From: Anaerolineaceae bacterium
GTDB taxonomy: Bacteria > Chloroflexota > Anaerolineae > Aggregatilineales > Phototrophicaceae
Assembly: GCA_028818375.1 (NCBI GenBank)
Contig: JAPPOB010000007.1
Coordinates: 226,490 to 290,489 of the forward strand
Reading direction: 5' to 3'
Length of the DNA: 64,000 bases
Shown: positions 40,759 to 48,540 of the stretch, in pieces
Numbering within the stretch: position 1 is the stretch's first letter
Layout: the number at the start of each line of letters is the position of its first letter
Notes under the pieces: generated by a model
Told to the model about the DNA's origin: nothing
The model's input: the letters and a program-made list of their open reading frames with translations, nothing else
The model's database searches: none
Made by a program: the position numbers and the translations under genes

Positions 40759-41874
40759 TCAGGAGAGTGCCAACTCTGTCAACATTTTGTTGTAAGCGAC
40801 CTGCAGATACGGCTGCGCCTTTTGCAAGTCGTCCAGACTGCGAATCTCAATGGCCAGATTTTCATAGTGAAAGGCGCCCGGATTCCGCTGCCAGGCCGGG
40901 TACATGATGTCTGGATGTTCGGTTGCGGCCTGCTCGACGAACTCTTCATCGACATCAACCTCAACGTGCAACCCCGCTTGTCGCTTGTAGACCTTCATGA
41001 TGGCAAGGCGACGCGGGCGATTTCCCTCAAGGTTGCCAAATGCTATGTATGTCTTGCGCACATAGGTCTGCACCTTTGAACCCAGACCTTCCACACACTC
41101 GCACAGTGCCGCAAACAGGGAAAGTCGCTCAGAATCGGAGCGGAGAAAGTCGAAGTTTTCATACTCATCCAGATTATGAGTTGCGACAATGACATCTGGC
41201 TCTGCTTCAAACACTTCTTCGGGATTCGTTTCAGATACAGATTCAGACCTTTTGACCAACCTTTCCTCCGGACTTACTTCATGTGTGGCAGTCACGGTTT
41301 CAGGTTCAGCGCTGGTCGGAATTGCCGGCATCGGGTCCATTGACGATTTCGTTTCATTGTCCGGCAGTGGAAACATCTGTATCAGTGCAACGAAATCATT
41401 ATCAAAGCGGAAATACTGCCACAACTCGATATCACGGCGGCTTTCCCTTGCGGCAACGTAGTCCCACTCCGTAAATTCCCACGCGACACACAGCAACCAT
41501 GCATCGGCGAAATCGATGTTCTCTACGTTCCTCTGATCAAATTTGGAATGCGCCAAGCTGCGAAACCTTGCCTTGTTGTTTCGAAGCCAATCGAGGTAGT
41601 AGAGACCTTGGTTGATGATGTTCTCATTGGAACGACGCTTGTACTCCACCACCACAGGGCGACCATCTACATCCAGCCCTAGTGTATCGATACGACTGTG
41701 ATGAGGTGGCCCAGTCATATATTCTGAAACGAGAAAGTGAACGCCGACAAACTCGTACAGGTTCGCTTCAAAAAACGCCTGCAATTCCCGTTCTGTGGAG
41801 AATGGTTTGTCCTCACACTCATGTGCGTGATTTCCTGACTTTCGAAACAGCCGAATACCGCGATCTTCGCCCAT
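40759..41874 (-). CDS. NucS/DUF91-like nuclease head with DUF5655-like C domain (array member 2)
   Basis: 371 residues. Head: GIRLFRKSGNHAHEC, helix Glu in STERELQAFFE, RIDTLGLDVDGRP then VVVEYKRRS (D...E-x-K), NQGLYYLDWL and DAWLLCVAWEF. The linker of about 80 residues is acidic and Thr/Glu-rich. The C domain (about 245-371) keeps LSLFAALCECVEGLGSKV and ends SLDDLQKAQPYLQVAYN. The ATG overlaps the deoC stop (TGATG), so it is translated by coupling with deoC. AT-rich and probably acquired. Same fold as array member 1 but strongly diverged. Confidence 0.8.
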   Translation of the reverse strand: MGEDRGIRLFRKSGNHAHECEDKPFSTERELQAFFEANLYEFVGVHFLVSEYMTGPPHHSRIDTLGLDVDGRPVVVEYKRRSNENIINQGLYYLDWLRNNKARFRSLAHSKFDQRNVENIDFADAWLLCVAWEFTEWDYVAARESRRDIELWQYFRFDNDFVALIQMFPLPDNETKSSMDPMPAIPTSAEPETVTATHEVSPEERLVKRSESVSETNPEEVFEAEPDVIVATHNLDEYENFDFLRSDSERLSLFAALCECVEGLGSKVQTYVRKTYIAFGNLEGNRPRRLAIMKVYKRQAGLHVEVDVDEEFVEQAATEHPDIMYPAWQRNPGAFHYENLAIEIRSLDDLQKAQPYLQVAYNKMLTELALS

Positions 41875-42674
41875 CAATACGCCCCCTCGCCCCGCTGACC
41901 CGCCACGATCGCCACGCCGGCGCTGGCGCCGATGCGCGTCGCGCCCGCCCGGATCATCGCCAGCGCGTCCCCGCGCGTGCGCACCCCACCAGAGGCCTTC
42001 ACACCCATTCGCGGCCCCACCACGCCCCGCATCAGCGCGATGTCCTCCACGGTCGCGCCGCCGCCGCCGAAGCCCGTGCTGGTCTTCACGTAGTCCGCGC
42101 CCGCCAGCTGACTCACCACGCAGGCGATGATCTTCTCCTCATCCCTGAGCAGGGCCGTCTCCAGGATCACCTTGCAGGGCGCGCCCGCCGCGTGGCAGAC
42201 AGCCACCACCGCGTCGATATCCTCCAGCAGCGCGCGCAGGTCGCGGTCCTTCAGCGCGCCGATGTTCAGCACCATGTCGATCTCGCCCGCGCCGGCTTCC
42301 AGCGCCAGCCGCGCCTCCTGCGCCTTCGCCCCCGGCAGACCGGCGCCCAGCGGAAAGCCCGTCACCGCGCAGACCACAACGTCGCTGCCCCGCAGCAGGT
42401 CCGCCGCCAGCGGCACGCGCCCGCTGTTGACGCAGACCGTCGCGAAGCCCTGCTCGCGCGCCTCCGCGCAGAGCTGCCGGATCTGCGCCGCGTTGGCTTC
42501 GGGTTTGAGCAGGGTGTGATCGATGAAGGGCGCCAGGCCCGCCTTCAGGTCGGGAGGCGCCGCCGGCAGGGGCTCGCCGGGCGCCTGGCCCGTTTCCTCG
42601 AGGATGGCGCGCGCCGCCTGCCGCGTCTGCCGCGCCAGTCGTTTGATGGTCGCCGGTGACAGACGCTGCGCCAT
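41874..42674 (-). CDS. deoC: Deoxyribose-phosphate aldolase
   Basis: 266 residues. TIM-barrel aldolase that splits 2-deoxyribose-5-phosphate into glyceraldehyde-3-phosphate and acetaldehyde. The Schiff-base Lys is in DYVKTSTGF and the second Lys in [11 protein letters not shown]; the N-terminal [10 protein letters not shown] and the GFPLGAG block are conserved. The ATG at 42674 has AAGGGG 6 nt upstream; a longer reading into the upstream repeat is not coding. Its stop overlaps the following nuclease gene. Confidence 0.95.
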   Translation of the reverse strand: MAQRLSPATIKRLARQTRQAARAILEETGQAPGEPLPAAPPDLKAGLAPFIDHTLLKPEANAAQIRQLCAEAREQGFATVCVNSGRVPLAADLLRGSDVVVCAVTGFPLGAGLPGAKAQEARLALEAGAGEIDMVLNIGALKDRDLRALLEDIDAVVAVCHAAGAPCKVILETALLRDEEKIIACVVSQLAGADYVKTSTGFGGGGATVEDIALMRGVVGPRMGVKASGGVRTRGDALAMIRAGATRIGASAGVAIVAGQRGEGAY

Positions 42675-42714
42675 GGGTCCCCTTCCACGCTTGCCGGCAG
42701 ATTGCGCGCGAGTA

Positions 42715-42826
42715 TAGCAAGGGCGAAGCCCGCGGCATCCCGTGGGATAGCAAGGGCAAGGCTCACAGCATCCCGCAGGGGTAGCAAGAGCGAAGCCCGC
42801 GGCATCCCCGTGGGGCAGCAAGCCCT
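42715..42826. repeat. Three tandem 33-34-bp repeats plus a partial fourth
   Basis: Units begin TAGCAAGGGCGAAGCCCGCG... at 42715, 42748 and 42782, and a partial one starts at 42816 (CAGCAAGCCC). Each unit contains GGGC-GAA-GCCC and GCGGCATCCCGTGGG, which can fold into small hairpins. They sit between the divergent deoC and glycosyltransferase genes, directly before the TATAGT -10-like box at 42830-42835. Confidence 0.8.
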
Positions 42827-42868
42827 GTGCTATAGTTGGCGCCACGCAACAGACGGGAGAGCGGAACG

Positions 42869-43582
42869 GTGGCGACGGAGCCTGACAGACAGTTCACGCT
42901 GGCGGTGATCATCCCCTGCTACAACGAGGTCGACAACATCGAGACGCTGCTGGGGCGCGTGCAGGCCACCGGCCTGGCGGACGAGATCATCATCGTCGAC
43001 GACGGCTCCACAGACGGCACGCGCGAGGTGCTGGCGCGCATCGCCGACGAAGGCCATGAAGGCCTGCAGGTGCTGCAGATGGCGCGCAACCAGGGCAAGG
43101 GCGCGGCCCTGCGCCGCGGTTTCGCCGCCGCCGGCGCCGACCTGCTGCTGATCCAGGACGCGGACCTGGAATACGACCCGCGCGATTACCCCTCGCTGCT
43201 GCAGCCGCTGAAGGAGGGCATCGCGCCCGTGGTCTACGGCTCGCGCTTTCTGGGCGGGCCGCGCAAGGCCATGTACTTCTGGAACATGCTGGCCAACAAG
43301 GGCCTGACCCTGCTGACCAATGTCCTCTACAACGCCATCCTCAGCGACATGATGACCTGCTACAAGGTCTTTCACCGCGAGTTGCTGACGGACATGCGGC
43401 TGCGCGCCGACGGCTTCGACTTCGAGCCGGAACTGACGGCCAGGGTGCTGAAGCGCGGCATCCACATCTACGAGGTGCCGATCTCCTACAACGGCCGCGA
43501 GTGGCACCAGGGCAAGAAGATCCGCGCCGTCGATGCCTTGCCCGTGCTGTGGACGTTGCTGAAGTACCGCTTTGTGGATTAG
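42869..43582 (+). CDS. Family 2 glycosyltransferase (DPM1-like)
   Basis: 237 residues from a GTG with GGGAGA 8-9 nt upstream. [33 protein letters not shown], the DXD-like [10 protein letters not shown] and the GSRF block are typical of dolichyl/polyprenyl-phosphate mannose or glucose synthases. There is no C-terminal membrane segment, so it is a soluble or peripheral type. It would transfer a sugar from a nucleotide donor to a polyprenyl phosphate or similar. Its 3' end overlaps the convergent nuclease gene by 4 nt. Confidence 0.9.
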   Translation: MATEPDRQFTLAVIIPCYNEVDNIETLLGRVQATGLADEIIIVDDGSTDGTREVLARIADEGHEGLQVLQMARNQGKGAALRRGFAAAGADLLLIQDADLEYDPRDYPSLLQPLKEGIAPVVYGSRFLGGPRKAMYFWNMLANKGLTLLTNVLYNAILSDMMTCYKVFHRELLTDMRLRADGFDFEPELTARVLKRGIHIYEVPISYNGREWHQGKKIRAVDALPVLWTLLKYRFVD

Positions 43583-44448
43583 GGTTGCGCGCGCCGGGCC
43601 AATTCCACATATCTGCGACGCAATGGGTCCATTACTTTCTCAAGGTCTTCCCGCTTGTAAATGAATATCTTCGGGCCGGTCTTTCCAGTTATATTGATGT
43701 CAACATAATCTCGTTGCGGGTGAGCGCCAAAGTAGCAAAGATTGGAACGAGTCCCTTTCCTAAGCCTGGCGACCCAATGCCCGTTTCTTGCCTCGACCCA
43801 CACTTCCTGGTCCACCGATCTGATGATTTCTACAAGCCTGAGGAAGTATCCGTACAACGCTTCATTTGCAACCAGTTGATCCAGTGCGCTGAATTTACTG
43901 AAGTCGATTTCATTGGGCCGCTCACGCCCGTTAGTTGAATTGGCCTCTTTGCCATATGCCCAATCCAAGAAGACTGTTGACTCCCCATGCCGGCGCACAC
44001 TTACCAATCCTATCCGTCGAATATTGGTCTTTGCGTTTTCCACGTCTTCCCGCTGAAACTCACTGGCGACGCAAAGTAGCCGGGCGTTCCTGAAGTCAAT
44101 GTTTCGTGTACGATCAGCGCCAAGACTACCGCGCACCAGTTCACGGTAGTCTCCCCGGTGGTCCATCAGCCAAGCAAGATAATCAAGGCCCTGGCTGATG
44201 GTGGCGCCTCCATGGCCCAGCTTGTACTCGATCACCACGGGCCGTTGCTTGCCGTCCAGACCCAGCGTGTCGGCGCGGCGCTTGTGGCGACTGCCGGTGC
44301 GATGCTCGGTCGCGACAAAATCGATGCCCGTCAGGTCGCGCAGGTGTCTCTCAAAGAGACCCTGCAATTCCTTTTCGTTACGGAAGGGCGTTGCCTCAAG
44401 CTCGCGCGCACCGTCCTGGGTCGCGTGGAAAATCTGGATTTCGCTCAT
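43579..44448 (-). CDS. NucS/DUF91-like nuclease head with DUF5655-like C domain (array member 3)
   Basis: 289 residues from MSEIQIFHATQDGAREL. Nuclease core: Glu of NEKELQGLFERHL, RADTLGLDGKQRPVVIEYKLG (D...E-x-K), GDYRELVRGSLG and ARLLCVASEF. The C domain starts IDFSKFSALDQLV and ends KREDLEKVMDPLRRRY. The first 75 or so codons are nearly identical in DNA to array member 4, while the C domain is unrelated at the DNA level. No good ribosome site is visible; it starts 13 nt after member 4 ends, so coupling is likely. Confidence 0.8.
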   Translation of the reverse strand: MSEIQIFHATQDGARELEATPFRNEKELQGLFERHLRDLTGIDFVATEHRTGSRHKRRADTLGLDGKQRPVVIEYKLGHGGATISQGLDYLAWLMDHRGDYRELVRGSLGADRTRNIDFRNARLLCVASEFQREDVENAKTNIRRIGLVSVRRHGESTVFLDWAYGKEANSTNGRERPNEIDFSKFSALDQLVANEALYGYFLRLVEIIRSVDQEVWVEARNGHWVARLRKGTRSNLCYFGAHPQRDYVDINITGKTGPKIFIYKREDLEKVMDPLRRRYVELARRAQP

Positions 44449-44489
44449 CGGGGTTTCCCGTCTATCCAGCCTCGTCGTAGCTGCGTTTG
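44220..44489. repeat. 270-bp direct repeat, copy 1 (with 45223..45492)
   Basis: Three mismatches in 270 bases relative to 45223-45492, at a fixed offset of 1003 bp. It covers the 5' part of array member 3, the 13-nt spacer and the last codons of array member 4. Identity drops to roughly 80-85% before it and quickly after it. Confidence 0.9.
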
Positions 44490-45451
44490 AGCAAGGGCTT
44501 GGCGCGTTCAAGTTTGTCCACGCTATCAATAAAGACCTTCAAATTGCATCTTCCGAAGTTTGACCCTTCCGGCAGCAGCTCCGTAAACCCTTCATGCAGG
44601 ACAGTGCGTTCCAAATCGGCGATGACATAGACCAGCAGACGTTTGTATCTTGGTTGCAACCTTACGAACGCCAGAGTGGCTTGTCTCCACAAACCAATGT
44701 ACTCCTGCGTGGGGTTGACCTTTACATCATCGCCCAGGGACCGAGCATAATCGCGCAACGCCACAAAAAGACTGTGAAGTTCGGGGGTGTCCATCAGTCG
44801 CTGCCAGTATTTGTACTTGCTGTAATCGGGTTCTTCGGCTGTTTGTTGTTTTTCCTGGTTACGTCGCCGCGTCTCTGCCGCTTTCCGACCCGCCTCGCGC
44901 TGTCGTTCCTTGCGCGCCTCTTCTTCTGTTTCTACCTTCGGAACAGAATCTCCCCCATGCATCCATTCCAGGACGATCGTCGATTCACCCAGACGCCGGA
45001 CGCAGAGCAATTCGATACTGCGGGTATTCGTCTCCGCGTTGATAATGTCTTCGCGCCTGAACTCGCCGGCGACACAGAGTAGCCGCGCGTTTTTGAAATC
45101 TATGTGTCGTGAACGATCATCGCCAAGACTGCCGCGCACCAGTTCACGGTAGTCACCCTTATGGTCTTCCAACCAGAAGAGATAGTCCAGTCCCTGGCTG
45201 ATGGCGGCGCCTCCATGACCGAGCTTGTACTCGATCACCACGGGCCGTTGCTTGCCGTCCAGCCCCAGCGTGTCGGCGCGGCGCTTGTGGCGACTGCCGG
45301 TGCGATGCTCGGTCGCGACAAAATCGATGCCCGTCAGGTCGCGCAGGTGTCTCTCAAAGAGACCCTGCAATTCCTTTTCGTTACGGAAGGGCGTTGCCTC
45401 AAGCTCGCGCGCACCGTCCAGGGTCGCGTGGAAAATCTGGACTTCGCTCAT
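44462..45451 (-). CDS. NucS/DUF91-like nuclease head with DUF5655-like C domain (array member 4)
   Basis: 329 residues. The head is almost the same as that of member 3 (MSEVQIFHATLDGAREL, RADTLGLDGKQRP, VVIEYKLGHGGA). The linker is a highly charged helix (EEEARKERQREAGRKAAETR). The C domain, DYSKYKYWQRLMDTPELHSLF to KLERAKPLLKRSYDEAG, ends with DNA nearly identical to the end of member 5. It therefore looks like a mosaic: head shared with member 3, tail shared with member 5. Confidence 0.82.
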   Translation of the reverse strand: MSEVQIFHATLDGARELEATPFRNEKELQGLFERHLRDLTGIDFVATEHRTGSRHKRRADTLGLDGKQRPVVIEYKLGHGGAAISQGLDYLFWLEDHKGDYRELVRGSLGDDRSRHIDFKNARLLCVAGEFRREDIINAETNTRSIELLCVRRLGESTIVLEWMHGGDSVPKVETEEEARKERQREAGRKAAETRRRNQEKQQTAEEPDYSKYKYWQRLMDTPELHSLFVALRDYARSLGDDVKVNPTQEYIGLWRQATLAFVRLQPRYKRLLVYVIADLERTVLHEGFTELLPEGSNFGRCNLKVFIDSVDKLERAKPLLKRSYDEAG

Positions 45452-45492
45452 CGGGGTTTCCCGTCTATCCAGCCTCGTCGTAGCTGCGTTTG
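45223..45492. repeat. 270-bp direct repeat, copy 2 (with 44220..44489)
   Basis: Covers the 5' part of array member 4, the 13-nt spacer and the last codons of array member 5. Tandem duplication period 1003 bp. Confidence 0.9.
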
Positions 45493-46619
45493 ATCAGCGG
45501 CTTGGCGCGCTCAAGGTCGTCGTGGTTGCGGATGGTGAGGTCGAGATTGTAATAGCCCTTCCCGTCACCCAAAACGTGGATAAATCCTTCTTCTGGTTGG
45601 ACAGACTGCACAGTTGATGGATCGAGGTGAAGCGAAACACCTAGACGGTTATTTCTGGGATCTGGGTTAAGATAAAAAATGTTGAAGAAATCACCTCGCT
45701 TCCTTTTCCCAGAAAAGACACTGCTACTTGGTTTGAGCCACGCGTTTTCACCCAGTCCCCTGACAAACTTGTAAAACTCCATAAACAGTCTGTGCAATTC
45801 CGGATTCTCCTCGACCCGCTTCCATCGCCAGTACACGCTGAAATCAGGTGAGCCATCCAATCGCCGACTATCTGGCACGGATTCTTCAGTTGCATCTTCT
45901 GTTTCAGAGAGAATGGCTGATTGCAGTCGGGCCCGAACAAGATCGTTGACATGCGCACGAAGCGCCTCACGCACGAAGCGTGCAAATTCCTCCATCCTCG
46001 CCTGGGTAAGTGGCTTGGAATAAACCTGCTTCGCGAAGTGCCTGACGAACTGTTCGGAAGGTTCACGGAATTCCACAGCAATTCGCTCACCAATTTCACG
46101 CATGAAACGGAGTTCTCTGGCAGAAGAGAAAATCTTGTCGGCGTCGAAAGCATCCTTCGTGAAGCGTTCCAGTTCCCTTACATGCCGCCCGTCCAGGTTC
46201 TCCATGTCAATCGTAAGGAACGGCGTAGTATCCATCTGGTTCTTCTCATCCAATTCGGTAAAGAATTGGTAGACAATGCCGTTCGTTAGAATCGCGTACC
46301 GCACGTCGGGCGTTACCATGAAATAACGGGTCAGTTGAGAGCGTTGATCCGGGCCGAGGACGACGCTGACATCCTTGCACTCGATCAAGAAGATTGGGCG
46401 ACCATCCTTCAAGATCGCGTAATCGACTTTCTCACCCTTCTTCGTGCCAACATCGGCGATGTATTCAGGAACCACCTCAGCCGGGTTGTAAATGTCATAA
46501 CCCAAGTCACGAATGAAAGGAATGACAAGAGATTGTTTCGTTGCCTCCTCGGAACGAACATGCGGTTTGCGTTCACGAAGACGGTCGGCCAGTTTCCTGA
46601 AATGATCCGAAAAGTCCAT
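45465..46619 (-). CDS. HsdR-N-like nuclease head with DUF5655-like C domain (array member 5)
   Basis: 384 residues. The N-terminal domain matches the type I restriction HsdR N-terminal family: SEEATKQSLVIPFIRDLGYD (helix with Glu), EKVDYAILKDGRPIFLIECKD (D...E-x-K), then LTRYFMVTPDVRYAILTNG. A middle helical region follows. The last 130 residues (DFSVYWRWKRVEENPELHRLF to DDLERAKPLIKRSYDEAG) are the same C domain as in the four NucS-headed genes. No helicase or methylase partner is adjacent. It is the first gene of the 46.6-43.6 kb run on the minus strand. Confidence 0.85.
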   Translation of the reverse strand: MDFSDHFRKLADRLRERKPHVRSEEATKQSLVIPFIRDLGYDIYNPAEVVPEYIADVGTKKGEKVDYAILKDGRPIFLIECKDVSVVLGPDQRSQLTRYFMVTPDVRYAILTNGIVYQFFTELDEKNQMDTTPFLTIDMENLDGRHVRELERFTKDAFDADKIFSSARELRFMREIGERIAVEFREPSEQFVRHFAKQVYSKPLTQARMEEFARFVREALRAHVNDLVRARLQSAILSETEDATEESVPDSRRLDGSPDFSVYWRWKRVEENPELHRLFMEFYKFVRGLGENAWLKPSSSVFSGKRKRGDFFNIFYLNPDPRNNRLGVSLHLDPSTVQSVQPEEGFIHVLGDGKGYYNLDLTIRNHDDLERAKPLIKRSYDEAG

Positions 46620-46678
46620 GTCTCTGCACTTTCGTTTCTTACGTAGAAACGAAACTATAGCGCAAAATTAATTGTGGT

Positions 46679-47410
46679 CTATTTCCCCACCTCCCTCAAC
46701 CTGAAGGGCGTCACCTCGCCGTCCTCCACCGAGAGCTCCGCGCGCAGGCGCCGCACGTCCGCGCGCAGCTGCGCCACGTTCAGCCCCTGGCAAACGTCCG
46801 GCAGGTCGCGCAGCCACTGCGCGCTGCGCAGCAGCATCTTCAGCGCGCCGCGCCGGTTGCCGCGCTGCGCCTGGTACAGCGCCACGCCCACCTGCAATAC
46901 CGCCCGGTATAGCTCGCGCACCGGGCCCTCCGTCTCCACCCACAACGCCTCGAAGACGTCGTGCTGCGCGTAGTACTCGCCGGCGTTGAAGAGCCGCACT
47001 CCCTCGCGCGCGCCGGGCGGAAGCGCCGACCCGCACTCACATCCCAGACGCGCCTGACGTTCGGGGTCCGGCGGGCGGGCATACTGCCGCAGGATGGCTT
47101 CCGGCGCCGCCAGCAGTTCCTCCGCCTTCAGGGCGGCGTCGGCCCCGGCCAGCAGGGCGGCCGCGTGTTGCCCCTCATCGGCGACGGCCAGGGTGGGGAT
47201 GCGGCGGGTGGCGTTGTTGGCGCGAGCCGCGCTGATCCAGCGCCGTCCGGCTTCATCGGAGGCATCGGCCAGCAAGAGCGCCGGCCCCAGGTCCGTCAGG
47301 CGCGGCACGAAGCCCGGCCCGGTGGGCAACGCCGTCACCCTGACCCGCGCCTGCAGGGCCGGCAACCAGGCCGGCGCCCCGGCGACTGCAATGCGTCCTC
47401 CGCCCACCAT
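46679..47410 (-). CDS. DUF309 protein with N-terminal receiver-like domain
   Basis: 243 residues. The N-terminal half (about 1-110) has the alternating pattern of a CheY-like receiver: ALLLADASDEAG (acidic/phospho-acceptor position), RRIPTLAVADE, AGADAALKAEEL. No kinase is near and the acidic pocket is incomplete. The C-terminal half is DUF309, with LFNAGEYYAQHDVFEALW (H-x-x-x-E-x-x-W) and YRAVLQVGVALYQAQRGN. AGGTGAGGA precedes the ATG. Function unknown. Confidence 0.75.
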   Translation of the reverse strand: MVGGGRIAVAGAPAWLPALQARVRVTALPTGPGFVPRLTDLGPALLLADASDEAGRRWISAARANNATRRIPTLAVADEGQHAAALLAGADAALKAEELLAAPEAILRQYARPPDPERQARLGCECGSALPPGAREGVRLFNAGEYYAQHDVFEALWVETEGPVRELYRAVLQVGVALYQAQRGNRRGALKMLLRSAQWLRDLPDVCQGLNVAQLRADVRRLRAELSVEDGEVTPFRLREVGK

Positions 47411-47495
47411 TCCTCACCTCCCCGTCTGTTCAGGGCCTGCGCGCCAGGCTATACTGTTGGCGCCTGCGAAGCCCCTGTCAAGAGGTGGACGCCTT

Positions 47496-48140
47496 CTGGA
47501 TATCAACTGGTACGGTCAGGACTGTTTTCGCTTCAGCGGACGCGGCCAGATCGCGATCGTGACCGACCCCTGCGCGCCCGTGCAGAAGAAGGGGCGCGGC
47601 CTGAAGGCTGACGTGGTCTGCCTCATCCAGGGCGAGCCGGGCACCGTACAGACGCAACTGTCGCTTGAGGACGAGGAGCGGGCGCCGCTGCTCTTCTGGC
47701 GGCCCGGCGAATACGAGGTCGCCGGCATCTTCATGCGCGGCATCCCCACGCACGCGGCGAGCAACGGCGCGACGCGTCACCATCTCGCCTGGCTTTTTCA
47801 CTTCGGCGATCTCAACCTCCTGCACGCGGGCGCCATGCGCGAGCTGCCGGCGCAGGACGCGCTGGAGAGCCTCGGCGAGGTGCAGGTCCTGCTGCTGCCG
47901 CTGGGCGCTGGCCGCCTGGCGCCGGAGGACGCCGCCGGCCTGGTCACCATGCTGGAGCCGCGCAGCGTCGTGCCCGTCTTACAGGGGGCGCCGCAGGACG
48001 CCGCGGCGGCGCTGGCGGCCTTAACCGGGGCGCTGGGCGTCAGCGAGCCGCAGGAAGAGGAAGTCCTGCGCGTCACCGCCGGCAACCTGCCGCAGCAAAC
48101 CCGCGTCGTGCTGTTGCAACCGCGGCCCCTGCCGGAGTAG
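47496..48140 (+). CDS. Metallo-beta-lactamase-fold protein without metal ligands
   Basis: About 214 residues, UlaG-like MBL fold. INWYGQDCFRFSG corresponds to the usual WYGHSCF, IVTDP is kept, and LKADVVCLIQGEPGT stands where active members have LKADVVTVSHDAPGH, so the His/Asp ligands are replaced. WRPGEYEVAGIFMRGI, HFGDLNLLH and VLLLPLGAG retain the fold pattern. The start is unclear: no ATG/GTG lies in frame before the conserved region, and a CTG at 47496 with AGAGGTGG 7 nt upstream is the best candidate. Probably a non-enzymatic or altered relative. Confidence 0.65.
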   Translation: MDINWYGQDCFRFSGRGQIAIVTDPCAPVQKKGRGLKADVVCLIQGEPGTVQTQLSLEDEERAPLLFWRPGEYEVAGIFMRGIPTHAASNGATRHHLAWLFHFGDLNLLHAGAMRELPAQDALESLGEVQVLLLPLGAGRLAPEDAAGLVTMLEPRSVVPVLQGAPQDAAAALAALTGALGVSEPQEEEVLRVTAGNLPQQTRVVLLQPRPLPE

Positions 48141-48142
48141 AC

Positions 48143-48472
48143 GTGCCTGACGACCTGGCCGGCATGGACGTCAAACTGATCATGACCTGGGATATCCGCC
48201 CCGGGCGTGACCAGGAGTACTTCGAGTTCCTCGTGCGCGAATGGATTCCCGGCACGCAGAACCTGGGCCTGCGGCATACCGGCGCCTGGATGACCACCTA
48301 CAGCCTCGGCAACACCGCGCAGATCATGACCGAGGGCATCGCCAGCGACCTGGACGCCATGCGGGATATCCTCCACAGCGACTCCTGGACGCAGTTGCAC
48401 GAGCAATTGCTGGATTTCGTCATCAATTACGAGCAGAAAATCGTGCGCGTCTCGGGGCACTTTCAAATCTGA
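48143..48472 (+). CDS. Small alpha/beta protein of unknown function (dimeric-barrel-like)
   Basis: 109 residues, GTG start 2 nt after the MBL-like stop, so cotranscribed. The pattern LIMTWDIRPGRDQEYFEFLVREWIP... and SDSWTQLHEQLLDFVINYEQKIVRV resembles NIPSNAP/ABM-type ferredoxin-like domains, but I cannot assign a family. Probably a small dimeric protein. Confidence 0.7.
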   Translation: MPDDLAGMDVKLIMTWDIRPGRDQEYFEFLVREWIPGTQNLGLRHTGAWMTTYSLGNTAQIMTEGIASDLDAMRDILHSDSWTQLHEQLLDFVINYEQKIVRVSGHFQI

Positions 48473-48540
48473 AGCACGGCGCCCGGCGTTGTGACGGCCG
48501 GCGCCAGGCCATCGACAGGGCAACCAGGGGAGAGACGGAG

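Noticed and set aside
42715..42826. Tandem repeats considered as a CRISPR array
   Set aside because: Units are contiguous without unique spacers and no cas genes are present.
45465..46619. Complete type I restriction system
   Set aside because: Only an HsdR-N-like head is present; no translocase domain, HsdM or HsdS is encoded nearby.
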